This document shows, piece after piece, positions 1 through 5,396 of a DNA stretch of 10,610 nucleotides. The stretch is from Deltaproteobacteria bacterium (GTDB lineage: Bacteria; JAUYMQ01). A program made the position numbers and the translations under genes. Numbering within the stretch: position 1 is the stretch's first letter; each line of letters begins with the position of its first letter. Under the pieces are notes generated by a model. The model was given only the letters and a program-made list of their open reading frames with translations. It was not told the origin of the DNA and did not search any database. The stretch spans positions 1 through 10,610 of the forward strand of contig JAUYMQ010000404.1 of the NCBI GenBank assembly GCA_030698575.1. Direction: 5' to 3'.

Positions 1-1161
1 CAGAAGCACGTCCTGGCTCGAAAGCGCCATCGCCCGCTTGAGGACGTTCTCCAGCTCCCGCACGTTTCCGGGCCAGGACCACTGCTTCAGTACGGCCATC
101 GCGTCTTCTGACAGAAACTTTTCGCCCAGGCCCGTCTCTCCCTGGAACCGCCTGACGAAGTAGTCGGCGAGGATCGGGATGTCCTCCCGCCGGTCACGCA
201 GCGGAAGAATCTCGAGGGACACCACGTTCAACCGGTAGAACAGATCGGAGCGGAACCGCTTCTCCTGGACCGCCTGATCCAGCCGGAGATTCGTGGCGGC
301 GACGATGCGCACGTTCGCCTTCCTTGGCCGCGTCGACCCGAGGGAATCGTATTCGCCTTCCTGCAGCACGCGAAGCAGCTTGGCTTGCAGATCGCCCGTC
401 ATCTCGCCGATCTCGTCGAGGAAGAGCGTCCCTCCCTCGGCCTGCTCGAACTTGCCCGCGTGCCGCTGATGGGCGCCGGTAAAGGCCCCTCGCTCGAAGC
501 CGAACAGCTCGCTCTCCATGAGAGTGGCCGGGATTGCCGAAGCGTTCACGGTGACGAAGGGGAAGGCATGGCGGCGGCTCGCCCGGTGAAGCGCGCGGGC
601 GACCAGCTCCTTGCCCGTTCCGCTCTCCCCCTGGATGAGCACCGTCACGTCCGTCTTGCTCAGCCGCCCGATCGTCTTGCAGATTTCCTGCATGGCCGGG
701 CTCTGGCCGATGATCGTTCGCTCTTCCGGGAGCGGCTCTCCGCCGCGCCGATCAACCATTCTGGCGGCCTTGGCCATGGCCCGCGCCTCCAGGGCCTTGC
801 GGGTCTTCTGCACAACGTCGTCGAGGTTGAATGGCTTGGTCAGGTACTCGTAAGCGCCCCGGCTCATCGCCTCGATCGCGTTCTGCATCGTCGCCTGCGC
901 CGTGATGATGATTACCGAGGTGTCGCAGCCAAGCTCGGCAAGGCGATTGAGGATGTCGAGGCCCGTCATCCCGGGCATCTTGATGTCGACGAAGGCGACG
1001 GGATAAGCGCCGGACTGCAGGCGTACCAGGGCGGCGTCGCCGTCCTCGGCGAGATCCACGGTGAAACCCTCCGCCTCGAGGGCGTTCTTCAGAACAAAGC
1101 GAATGGGCTGCTCGTCGTCGGCGACCAGCACGCGCGCCTGCCTTACATCGGGCCCTGTCAT
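1..1161 (-). CDS. ntrC: NtrC-type sigma54-dependent response regulator (C-terminus cut by window edge)
   Basis: The reading frame runs open from an ATG at 1161 to the window edge, giving 387 visible residues. A receiver domain comes first (about residues 10-122), with acidic pocket D15/D16, probable phospho-acceptor D59 (in FVDIKMPG) and conserved K109. A sigma54 AAA+ domain follows (about 149-380): Walker A GESGTGKE at 178-185, the sigma54-contacting GAFTGA loop at 225-230, Walker B GGTLFLDE at 243-250, FYRLNV at 308-313 and WPGNVREL at 363-370. The Fis-type DNA-binding domain expected at the C-terminus lies outside the window. The product is a cytoplasmic activator that remodels sigma54 polymerase after phosphorylation. 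The ATG overlaps the ntrB stop as ATGA, so the two are translationally coupled. The family call is very firm. The NtrC name rests on the NtrB-like partner and the dusB context rather than on the regulator alone. Confidence 0.93.
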   Translation of the reverse strand, partial: MTGPDVRQARVLVADDEQPIRFVLKNALEAEGFTVDLAEDGDAALVRLQSGAYPVAFVDIKMPGMTGLDILNRLAELGCDTSVIIITAQATMQNAIEAMSRGAYEYLTKPFNLDDVVQKTRKALEARAMAKAARMVDRRGGEPLPEERTIIGQSPAMQEICKTIGRLSKTDVTVLIQGESGTGKELVARALHRASRRHAFPFVTVNASAIPATLMESELFGFERGAFTGAHQRHAGKFEQAEGGTLFLDEIGEMTGDLQAKLLRVLQEGEYDSLGSTRPRKANVRIVAATNLRLDQAVQEKRFRSDLFYRLNVVSLEILPLRDRREDIPILADYFVRRFQGETGLGEKFLSEDAMAVLKQWSWPGNVRELENVLKRAMALSSQDVLL

Positions 1162-2261
1162 TCCGACTCCTCCGCCGGGAGAAGCACGCTCACCCGAGTC
1201 CCCTTCCCGTAGATGCTCGATATCTTGATAGCGCCGCCGTGATCCTCGACCAGCTTGTGCGAAACGGCGAGGCCCAGCCCGCTGCCTCTCGCCTTGGTCG
1301 TGAAGTAGGGGGTGAACAACTTGTCGAGATCCGCGGCCCGGATCCCCGGCCCGTCGTCCTCGATCTCGACGGCGATCATCGGCTGCGGCGAATGATCCGC
1401 CCGCCCCGGGTGGGTGTTGAGATCAAAGCGGGACTGAAGCCTGACCCTTCCGGCCCCCGGATGCTCGCGCACGGCGTCGAGGGCGTTTCTTATGAGATTG
1501 AGGAACACCTGCGTGAGCCGCTCCTCATCGCCTCGCACCGGCGGCAAGCTCGGATCGAAACCCAGATCGAACCGAACCTCCTCGGCCTCGGTTTCGGCGC
1601 GCAGCAGCTGCACAAGATCGTTTAGCACCTTGTTCACGTTGACCCGGCCGATGCGCAGCTTCTTGGGCGAACCGAGGTCGAGGAGATCCTCGATTAACCG
1701 GTCGATGCGATCGACTTGCTGAATGACAAGATCGGCGCACTCGAGGAGCGTGCCGCCTTCGGTTTTCCCGGCCTCGAGAGCGTTGCGGAGGATCTGTGCG
1801 GCGCCGCGGATGCCGCCAAGCGGATTCTTGACCTCGTGGGCGATACCCGCGGCCATGGTGCCGAGCAGGGCCAGGCCATCGGAGTGGCGGGCGCGCTCCT
1901 CGAGTTCGCGAATGACTGTCATGTCCTTGAATACCGCGGCCACGCCGAGGCGCTCTCCGGCGGCGTCGGTGACGGGCGAGCAGGTCAGGCTTACGTAGCG
2001 CGTGGTGCCGTCGCGCAGATGCAGCGGGGCTTCGTGGCTGAGGCTCGACTGCCCGGAATCGAGGGTTCGGGACATCTGATCGGCCAGATGCGGGTTCGTT
2101 CTGAAAACATCGGCGATGGGGCGGCCGATGGTGCCCTGCCGGCTGAGCCGGGTGGTCCGCTCTGCGGCGTGATTGAACACCCGTACCCGCAGATCGCGGT
2201 CGAGGACGATGATCCCGTCCTCCACGCACTCCAGAATGTGGTCATTCAGTTTGCTGGCCAT
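1158..2261 (-). CDS. ntrB: NtrB-type nitrogen-regulation sensor histidine kinase
   Basis: A 367-residue soluble kinase with no membrane segment, as expected for NtrB, which phosphorylates or dephosphorylates NtrC in response to nitrogen status (through PII in the known systems). A PAS domain spans about residues 8-118. The HisKA H-box GIAHEVKNPLGGIRGAAQIL (139-158) carries phospho-acceptor H142; the IRGAAQ extension closely matches enterobacterial NtrB. The ATPase domain has an N-box around N255-N259, the G1 box DDGPGI (302-307), the F-box FTPYFTTK (316-323) and the G2 box GSGLGLA (326-332). The frame stays open upstream into dusB, but ATG 2261 is chosen. It sits 8 nt after the dusB stop, has a GAGGG ribosome binding site, and gives the family's usual start just ahead of PAS. 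The stop codon overlaps the ntrC start. Input ligand and PII dependence are inferred from the family. Confidence 0.93.
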   Translation of the reverse strand: MASKLNDHILECVEDGIIVLDRDLRVRVFNHAAERTTRLSRQGTIGRPIADVFRTNPHLADQMSRTLDSGQSSLSHEAPLHLRDGTTRYVSLTCSPVTDAAGERLGVAAVFKDMTVIRELEERARHSDGLALLGTMAAGIAHEVKNPLGGIRGAAQILRNALEAGKTEGGTLLECADLVIQQVDRIDRLIEDLLDLGSPKKLRIGRVNVNKVLNDLVQLLRAETEAEEVRFDLGFDPSLPPVRGDEERLTQVFLNLIRNALDAVREHPGAGRVRLQSRFDLNTHPGRADHSPQPMIAVEIEDDGPGIRAADLDKLFTPYFTTKARGSGLGLAVSHKLVEDHGGAIKISSIYGKGTRVSVLLPAEESE

Positions 2262-2266
2262 GCTGT

Positions 2267-2271
2267 CCCTC
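2267..2271 (-). promoter_or_regulatory. Ribosome binding site of ntrB, overlapping the dusB stop codon
   Basis: On the minus strand GAGGG lies 5 nt before ATG 2261 and shares two bases with the dusB TGA (2272-2270). This decides the ntrB start among several in-frame upstream candidates and suggests translation of the two genes is coupled. Confidence 0.7.
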
Positions 2272-3283
2272 AGGAGGGCCCCCAGGCCGCGCGCCCAACG
2301 TGAAGCCGGTCGAAGAACTTCTCGATGATTTCCACGACTTCCGCCCGGGTCTCGATCTGGTTGATGGCGTCCCTGAAGAGAGCACCGCCGGGCAGCCCCT
2401 TGGTGTACCAGGCGAAATGCTTTCGCATGACCCTGACCGCCGCCACCTCGTTTCCGGTGAAGTCGATGAGCGCGTCGAGGTGGCGCAGCATCAGCGCGCG
2501 GCGTTCCCCGGGGGGAGGCCCGGCGGGATCGTAACTTCCCTTTTCGAGGAAGTCCCGCACCTGTGAGAAGATCCACGGGTTTCCGAGGGCGCCACGCCCG
2601 ATCATCACGCCGGCGCAGCCCGTCTCTTCCAGGAGCTGCAGGGCTTTCTCGGGGCTCGTGATGTCGCCGTTGCCGATGACCGGGATCCGGACGCGCCTGA
2701 CCACTTCCGCCGTAACCCGCCAGTCGGCGCGCCCGGTGTAGGCCTGGGCGCGGGTGCGGGGATGAATGCTGATGGCATCCGCGCCGCAGTCCTCGGCGAT
2801 GTGTGCGATCTCCGGCGCGTTGATGCTTGCGGCGTCCCAGCCGCTTCGCATCTTGACGGTCAGCGGGATTCGAATGCGGCTGCGCACGGCGGTGACGATC
2901 CTGCGGATCTTGTCCGGCTCGCGCATGAGAACCGCCCCCGCGAAGGAACGCACGAACTTCGAAACGGGGCAGCCGAAGTTGATGTCGAGGATGTCGATGC
3001 CCTTCGCTTCCAGGAGGCTGGCCGCCTCGGCGAGAATTTCAGGATCGCAGCCGAAAATCTGGGCCGCCATCGGCCCCTCCTCGTGCGTGCGCGAAGCCAT
3101 CTTGTGGGTCTTCTCGCCGCCCTCGACAATCCCACGCGCGCTCAAGGTTTCCGAACAGACCAGCCCTACACCCTGCTCCTTCGCAAGCAGGCGGAAGGGG
3201 AGGTTCGTCACACCCGCCATGGGGGCCAGCACGACGGGGCGCGCGAGCGTGACGGGGCCTATCCGGAGAGGGGCCAGTTGCAC
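2270..3283 (-). CDS. dusB: tRNA-dihydrouridine synthase, DusB/NifR3 family
   Basis: A 337-residue FMN- and NADPH-dependent enzyme that reduces uridine to dihydrouridine in the tRNA D-loop. The TIM-barrel opens with the flavin-binding stretch LAPMAGVTNLPFR (19-31). The active-site segment NFGCPVSKFVRSFAGAVLM (102-120) carries catalytic acid C105. Also visible are KMRSGWD with K144, ISIHPRTRAQAYTGRADW (171-188), IGNGDI (203-208) and the phosphate-binding GVMIGRGALGNPWIF (225-239). Length and motifs match DusB closely. The start is GTG at 3283, 6 nt after an AAAAGGA ribosome binding site; no ATG is better placed. It is the first gene of the operon with ntrB (8 nt gap) and ntrC. The same order is known as nifR3-ntrB-ntrC in Rhodobacter and relatives, where the Dus protein is not itself known to be a nitrogen regulator. 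Target uridine positions cannot be read from the sequence. Confidence 0.95.
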   Translation of the reverse strand: MQLAPLRIGPVTLARPVVLAPMAGVTNLPFRLLAKEQGVGLVCSETLSARGIVEGGEKTHKMASRTHEEGPMAAQIFGCDPEILAEAASLLEAKGIDILDINFGCPVSKFVRSFAGAVLMREPDKIRRIVTAVRSRIRIPLTVKMRSGWDAASINAPEIAHIAEDCGADAISIHPRTRAQAYTGRADWRVTAEVVRRVRIPVIGNGDITSPEKALQLLEETGCAGVMIGRGALGNPWIFSQVRDFLEKGSYDPAGPPPGERRALMLRHLDALIDFTGNEVAAVRVMRKHFAWYTKGLPGGALFRDAINQIETRAEVVEIIEKFFDRLHVGRAAWGPS

Positions 3284-3288
3284 GAAAA

Positions 3289-3296
3289 TTCCTTTT
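3289..3296 (-). promoter_or_regulatory. Ribosome binding site of dusB
   Basis: AAAAGGAA on the minus strand contains AAGGA, six bases upstream of GTG 3283. It supports the GTG start. Confidence 0.6.
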
Positions 3297-3331
3297 GCGC
3301 TGGAGTATTTCAGGTGATATAGTGCGGCCCG

Positions 3332-3360
3332 AATCTAATGGAAGCCGGGTAGTGCCGCAA
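3332..3360 (-). promoter_or_regulatory. Candidate sigma70-type promoter of the dusB-ntrB-ntrC operon
   Basis: On the minus strand TTGCGG (3360-3355), a 17-bp spacer and TAGATT (3337-3332) resemble -35 and -10 boxes with three and four consensus matches. Transcription would begin near 3325 and give a leader of about 40 nt. TATATC at about 3324-3319 is a rival -10. This is a weak match in a region whose bacterial group is unknown. Confidence 0.3.
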
Positions 3361-3427
3361 TGGTTGGTGCCTAAAATCTAGGCAAGGGGGCGACCGCGGC
3401 ACCCCGGAGTTAGCCAAAAATCCTTGC

Positions 3428-3458
3428 AGGGGCCGGAAAAAACAGACAACCGGCCCCT
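3428..3458. repeat. Strong inverted repeat (9-bp perfect stem, A-rich 13-nt loop)
   Basis: AGGGGCCGG (3428-3436) is perfectly complementary to CCGGCCCCT (3450-3458), with an A-rich loop on the plus strand. It is not followed directly by a T run on either strand (the minus strand has ATTTTT only 7 nt beyond), and no gene reads into it. It is therefore an unlikely classical terminator and could be part of a structured RNA or a regulatory site. Confidence 0.55.
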
Positions 3459-3473
3459 TAATCCCCCTCCCTT

Positions 3474-3490
3474 TCCAGTCAAATCCAGTC
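3474..3490. repeat. Direct repeat TCCAGTC with a 10-bp period
   Basis: TCCAGTC occurs at 3474-3480 and again at 3484-3490, one helical turn apart. GACTGG at 3572-3577 is an inverted CCAGTC. Spacing by one turn is typical of tandem protein-binding sites, but a 7-base repeat can arise by chance. Confidence 0.3.
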
Positions 3491-3504
3491 CTTTTTCAAA
3501 GGGT

Positions 3505-3533
3505 GCCGGGCAGTCCCGGGGCGCCCTGCCGGC
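3505..3533. repeat. Inverted repeat, 8 bp with one bulge
   Basis: GCCGGGCAG (3505-3513) pairs with CTGCCGGC (3526-3533) if one G is bulged, around a 12-nt GC-rich loop. It lies between the 3428-3458 hairpin and the 3539-3566 palindrome. High GC makes such stems common, so significance is uncertain. Confidence 0.35.
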
Positions 3534-3538
3534 CATTC

Positions 3539-3566
3539 GCCCGCCTGGAAGCGCTTCCTGCCGGGC
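3539..3566. repeat. 28-bp near-perfect palindrome, candidate operator
   Basis: The two 14-nt arms meet without a loop around the perfect 12-bp core GGAAGCGCTTCC (3547-3558). Twelve of fourteen arm positions pair; T/T (3546/3559) and C/C (3544/3561) are the mismatches. A loopless palindrome this long in a divergent promoter region looks more like a binding site for a dimeric regulator than an RNA hairpin. I do not recognise the motif. Confidence 0.45.
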
Positions 3567-3631
3567 CTCGTGACTGGTGAGGAGAAAGGCCGGGGCTAAA
3601 AGGGAAACATTCGGGGGCGCGACGCAATTTT

Positions 3632-3661
3632 GGGTCAGATTTCTACTTTTCTGATTGACCC
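3632..3661. repeat. Inverted repeat GGGTCA-N18-TGACCC overlapping a candidate -35 box
   Basis: GGGTCA (3632-3637) and TGACCC (3656-3661) are perfect inverted half-sites 18 bp apart. A nested pair, TCAGA (3635-3639) and TCTGA (3650-3654), allows an alternative pairing. The right half-site lies over the -35 box of the promoter proposed for mltD, a position suited to repression. Confidence 0.35.
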
Positions 3662-3684
3662 TGGGTGTCGATGAAAAGCATGAT
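3655..3684 (+). promoter_or_regulatory. Candidate sigma70-type promoter of mltD
   Basis: TTGACC (3655-3660, five of six consensus bases), an 18-bp spacer and CATGAT (3679-3684, four of six) point towards mltD. Transcription would start near 3691, leaving a leader of about 100 nt before the GTG start. Confidence 0.38.
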
Positions 3685-3775
3685 GGCACGCCCACCGGAA
3701 GGGCCCCCGCGGCCGAGCCTGATACCCCCTTGATCCCCTTGTTTTTTCGTGGGGTTCTCGCGGGTTTCTAGCGAT

Positions 3776-3781
3776 GAGGAG
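3776..3781 (+). promoter_or_regulatory. Ribosome binding site deciding the mltD start
   Basis: GAGGAG lies 10 nt before GTG 3792, a slightly long spacing. The in-frame ATG at 3774 overlaps this site and has no purine-rich sequence upstream, so GTG 3792 is preferred. Confidence 0.5.
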
Positions 3782-3791
3782 ATACCGACAG

Positions 3792-5243
3792 GTGAAACTC
3801 CTGAAGGCACTGCCGGGCACGATGGCGCTGGTATGCGTGGCGCTCCTCGGCACGGGATGCGCGTCGCTCTCCGGGGACAAGGCCGCCTCCGATGCGTCGG
3901 CCTACCTCTCCCAGGAAGGCATGGAAGACGGATGGGCCGCCGTGGCGTCGGGCGACGGTGGACCGGACGTAAAGCCCTTCGGGGACAGCGACGGCGAAAA
4001 GGCCCGCTTATACTTCCATCGTCGTGGCGGACGGCGCGTGGCTCCCGCCCCGTCGCGGCTCGAGGATCCCTCGAAGCTGTTTCCCGCCGAGGTCAACAAG
4101 CAGGTCGACGATTACGTCCAGTACTTCACGAAGAGCGGGCGAAAGCATTTCTCGCGCTGGCTGAGCCGCTCACCGCGCTATCTCCCGATGATGAAGGCGA
4201 CCTTCGCCGAGCACCAGCTCCCGCCCGATCTTGTCTATCTCTCGATGATTGAATCGGGGCTGAACCCCTTCGCGGCCTCGCACGCGAGCGCGGTGGGGCT
4301 GTGGCAGTTCATCTCGGGAACCGGGCGCCGCTATGAGCTGCGCATCGATCGTTACGTGGACGAGCGGCGGGACCCGGAGAAGGCCACCCGCGCGGCGGCG
4401 CGCTACCTGAAGGATCTCTACGAGATGTTCGGATCCTGGGATCTGGCGCTGGCGAGCTACAACGCCGGCGAGGGGAAGATCGGCCGGGGTGTTCGCCGTT
4501 ACTCCACGGAGAACTTCTGGGAGATCCGCAAGACCAGCTACCTGAGAAGCGAGACGAAGAATTACGTTCCCCAGTACCTCGCGACGCTCATCATTGCGAA
4601 GAATCCCGCGAAGTACGGTTTCGTCGATATCGTGTACGAGCGGCCCGTCCAGTACGAGTTCGTTCCCGTGGGAGGCGGCGTCTCGCTTAATTCCGTCGCG
4701 AGTGTCGCCGGTGTTTCCCGCGAAGAGATGAGACTTCTGAATCCTGAGCTGCTTCGCTCGATCACGCCTCCGGGCAGGGATTACATGCTCAAAGTGCCAA
4801 GGGGCTCGGGGAAGCGAGTCAAGTCTCAGCTCGCGTCAATCCGGAATAACAGCCACGCGGAGAGCCGCCAGGTGGCGAGCGGCGGCGACCATCGCGTGCG
4901 GCGCGGCGAAACGCTATCGACCATCGCCAGGCGTTACGGCACGACCGCGAGGGCGGTGGCCAGCGCGAATAACATGCGCACCTCCGATGTGCTGATGGTC
5001 GGCACGGCGCTCGACATTCCGGGATCGAGCAAGCGCTCGGCCAGCAGAAGTGGCGACGACACGGTCTATGTGGTGCGGTCCGGCGATACGCTCTCCACCA
5101 TCTCCGCGCGCTTTGACACGACGGTTGGCGACCTCATGCGGCGGAACAACCTCCGCACCTCCCGCATTTCGATCGGCAAGCGGCTCGTCATTCCCGCTTC
5201 CACCAGCCAGACGATCAGGGGACGATCCGACGGAGAAGCCTGA
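3792..5243 (+). CDS. mltD: Membrane-bound lytic murein transglycosylase D (SLT plus LysM)
   Basis: A peptidoglycan-cleaving enzyme that cuts the MurNAc-GlcNAc bond to form 1,6-anhydro ends, acting from the outer membrane in the periplasm. From GTG 3792 the product is 483 residues. A short basic segment and hydrophobic core end in LLGTGC, with C23 as the likely lipidated residue; glycine at -3 is atypical for a lipobox. The family 1D SLT domain covers about 105-230: SMIESGLNPFA with catalytic E154, AVGLWQFISGTG and LASYNAGEGKIGRGV. A degenerate LysM-like segment (about 288-336) and two clear LysM modules follow (367-410 and 425-468, each opening with V.RG/SG.TL). The in-frame ATG 3774 would add six residues and cannot be excluded. 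The gene stands alone: divergent from dusB, with hairpins separating it from moeA. Confidence 0.93.
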   Translation: MKLLKALPGTMALVCVALLGTGCASLSGDKAASDASAYLSQEGMEDGWAAVASGDGGPDVKPFGDSDGEKARLYFHRRGGRRVAPAPSRLEDPSKLFPAEVNKQVDDYVQYFTKSGRKHFSRWLSRSPRYLPMMKATFAEHQLPPDLVYLSMIESGLNPFAASHASAVGLWQFISGTGRRYELRIDRYVDERRDPEKATRAAARYLKDLYEMFGSWDLALASYNAGEGKIGRGVRRYSTENFWEIRKTSYLRSETKNYVPQYLATLIIAKNPAKYGFVDIVYERPVQYEFVPVGGGVSLNSVASVAGVSREEMRLLNPELLRSITPPGRDYMLKVPRGSGKRVKSQLASIRNNSHAESRQVASGGDHRVRRGETLSTIARRYGTTARAVASANNMRTSDVLMVGTALDIPGSSKRSASRSGDDTVYVVRSGDTLSTISARFDTTVGDLMRRNNLRTSRISIGKRLVIPASTSQTIRGRSDGEA

Positions 5244-5249
5244 GGGACC

Positions 5250-5269
5250 GGCGGGCAGGGGCGCCCGCC
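5250..5269 (+). terminator. GC-rich hairpin just after mltD
   Basis: GGCGGGC (5250-5256) pairs perfectly with GCCCGCC (5263-5269) across a 6-nt loop, 6 nt after the mltD stop. No T run follows, so it may protect the 3' end or act with the next hairpin rather than terminate by itself. Confidence 0.4.
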
Positions 5270-5298
5270 TGATCCCGGGACTCGCACTCGAGGATGAT

Positions 5299-5325
5299 AC
5301 GGCCTGGCACTCGCTGCCGGGCCGT
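5299..5325 (+). terminator. Strong 11-bp hairpin between mltD and moeA
   Basis: ACGGCCTGGCA (5299-5309) and TGCCGGGCCGT (5315-5325) form an unbroken 11-bp stem with one G-U pair and the loop CTCGC. The downstream tract TCGCTTT is only partly T-rich. This is the likely mltD terminator, though an imperfect one. It ends 15 nt before the proposed moeA promoter. Confidence 0.5.
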
Positions 5326-5339
5326 TCGCTTTGGGGCTG

Positions 5340-5348
5340 TGCTATGAT
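5340..5348 (+). promoter_or_regulatory. Candidate extended -10 promoter for the moeA operon
   Basis: TGCTATGAT combines a TGN extension with TATGAT (five of six consensus bases). No -35 box is seen at the usual spacing, consistent with an extended -10 promoter. The start would be near 5355, about 40 nt before moeA. Confidence 0.35.
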
Positions 5349-5385
5349 CCGACGGTCGGCGGCCCTGCCGCACGTCGAGTTATAC

Positions 5386-5391
5386 GGAGAG
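5386..5391 (+). promoter_or_regulatory. Ribosome binding site deciding the moeA TTG start
   Basis: GGAGAG lies 5 nt before TTG 5397. The same frame is open from 5331, but this site and the family's N-terminus both favour 5397. Confidence 0.6.
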
Positions 5392-5396
5392 TCCAC

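Larger units (their letters stand above)
3284..3791. other. Gene-free divergent regulatory region between dusB and mltD
   Basis: About 500 bp separates the two divergent starts. It is less GC-rich in patches than the flanking genes and holds several A or T runs. The frames open across it (for example minus strand 3695-3378) give proline- and serine-rich composition without a good ribosome binding site or a recognisable domain, so I call no gene. The region holds candidate promoters in both directions. It also holds an unusual run of inverted repeats: 3428-3458, 3505-3533, 3539-3566 and 3632-3661, plus a smaller one at 3368-3384 with 6-bp arms TGCCTA and TAGGCA. I recognise no tRNA, riboswitch consensus or known small RNA. 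Confidence 0.6.

Noticed and set aside
385-1212. A 275-codon plus-strand frame opposite ntrC
   Set aside because: The minus strand here carries an unbroken receiver and AAA+ domain with all catalytic motifs; the plus frame has no recognisable feature.
2262-2576. Upstream extension of the ntrB frame to a start at 2576
   Set aside because: The extra 105 residues lie antiparallel to nothing known but overlap the dusB 3' end in another frame. They are arginine-rich and non-homologous, and ATG 2261 has its own ribosome binding site.
3356-3383. Possible sigma54 promoter on the minus strand upstream of dusB (AGGCACC then TTGC)
   Set aside because: GG and GC are separated by 11 nt instead of the strict 10, and the -12 element ends in GG. 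Spacing is critical for sigma54, so I do not call it.
3378-3695. A 105-codon minus-strand frame in the divergent region
   Set aside because: It has a GTG start, no convincing ribosome binding site, no domain, and runs straight through all the inverted repeats.
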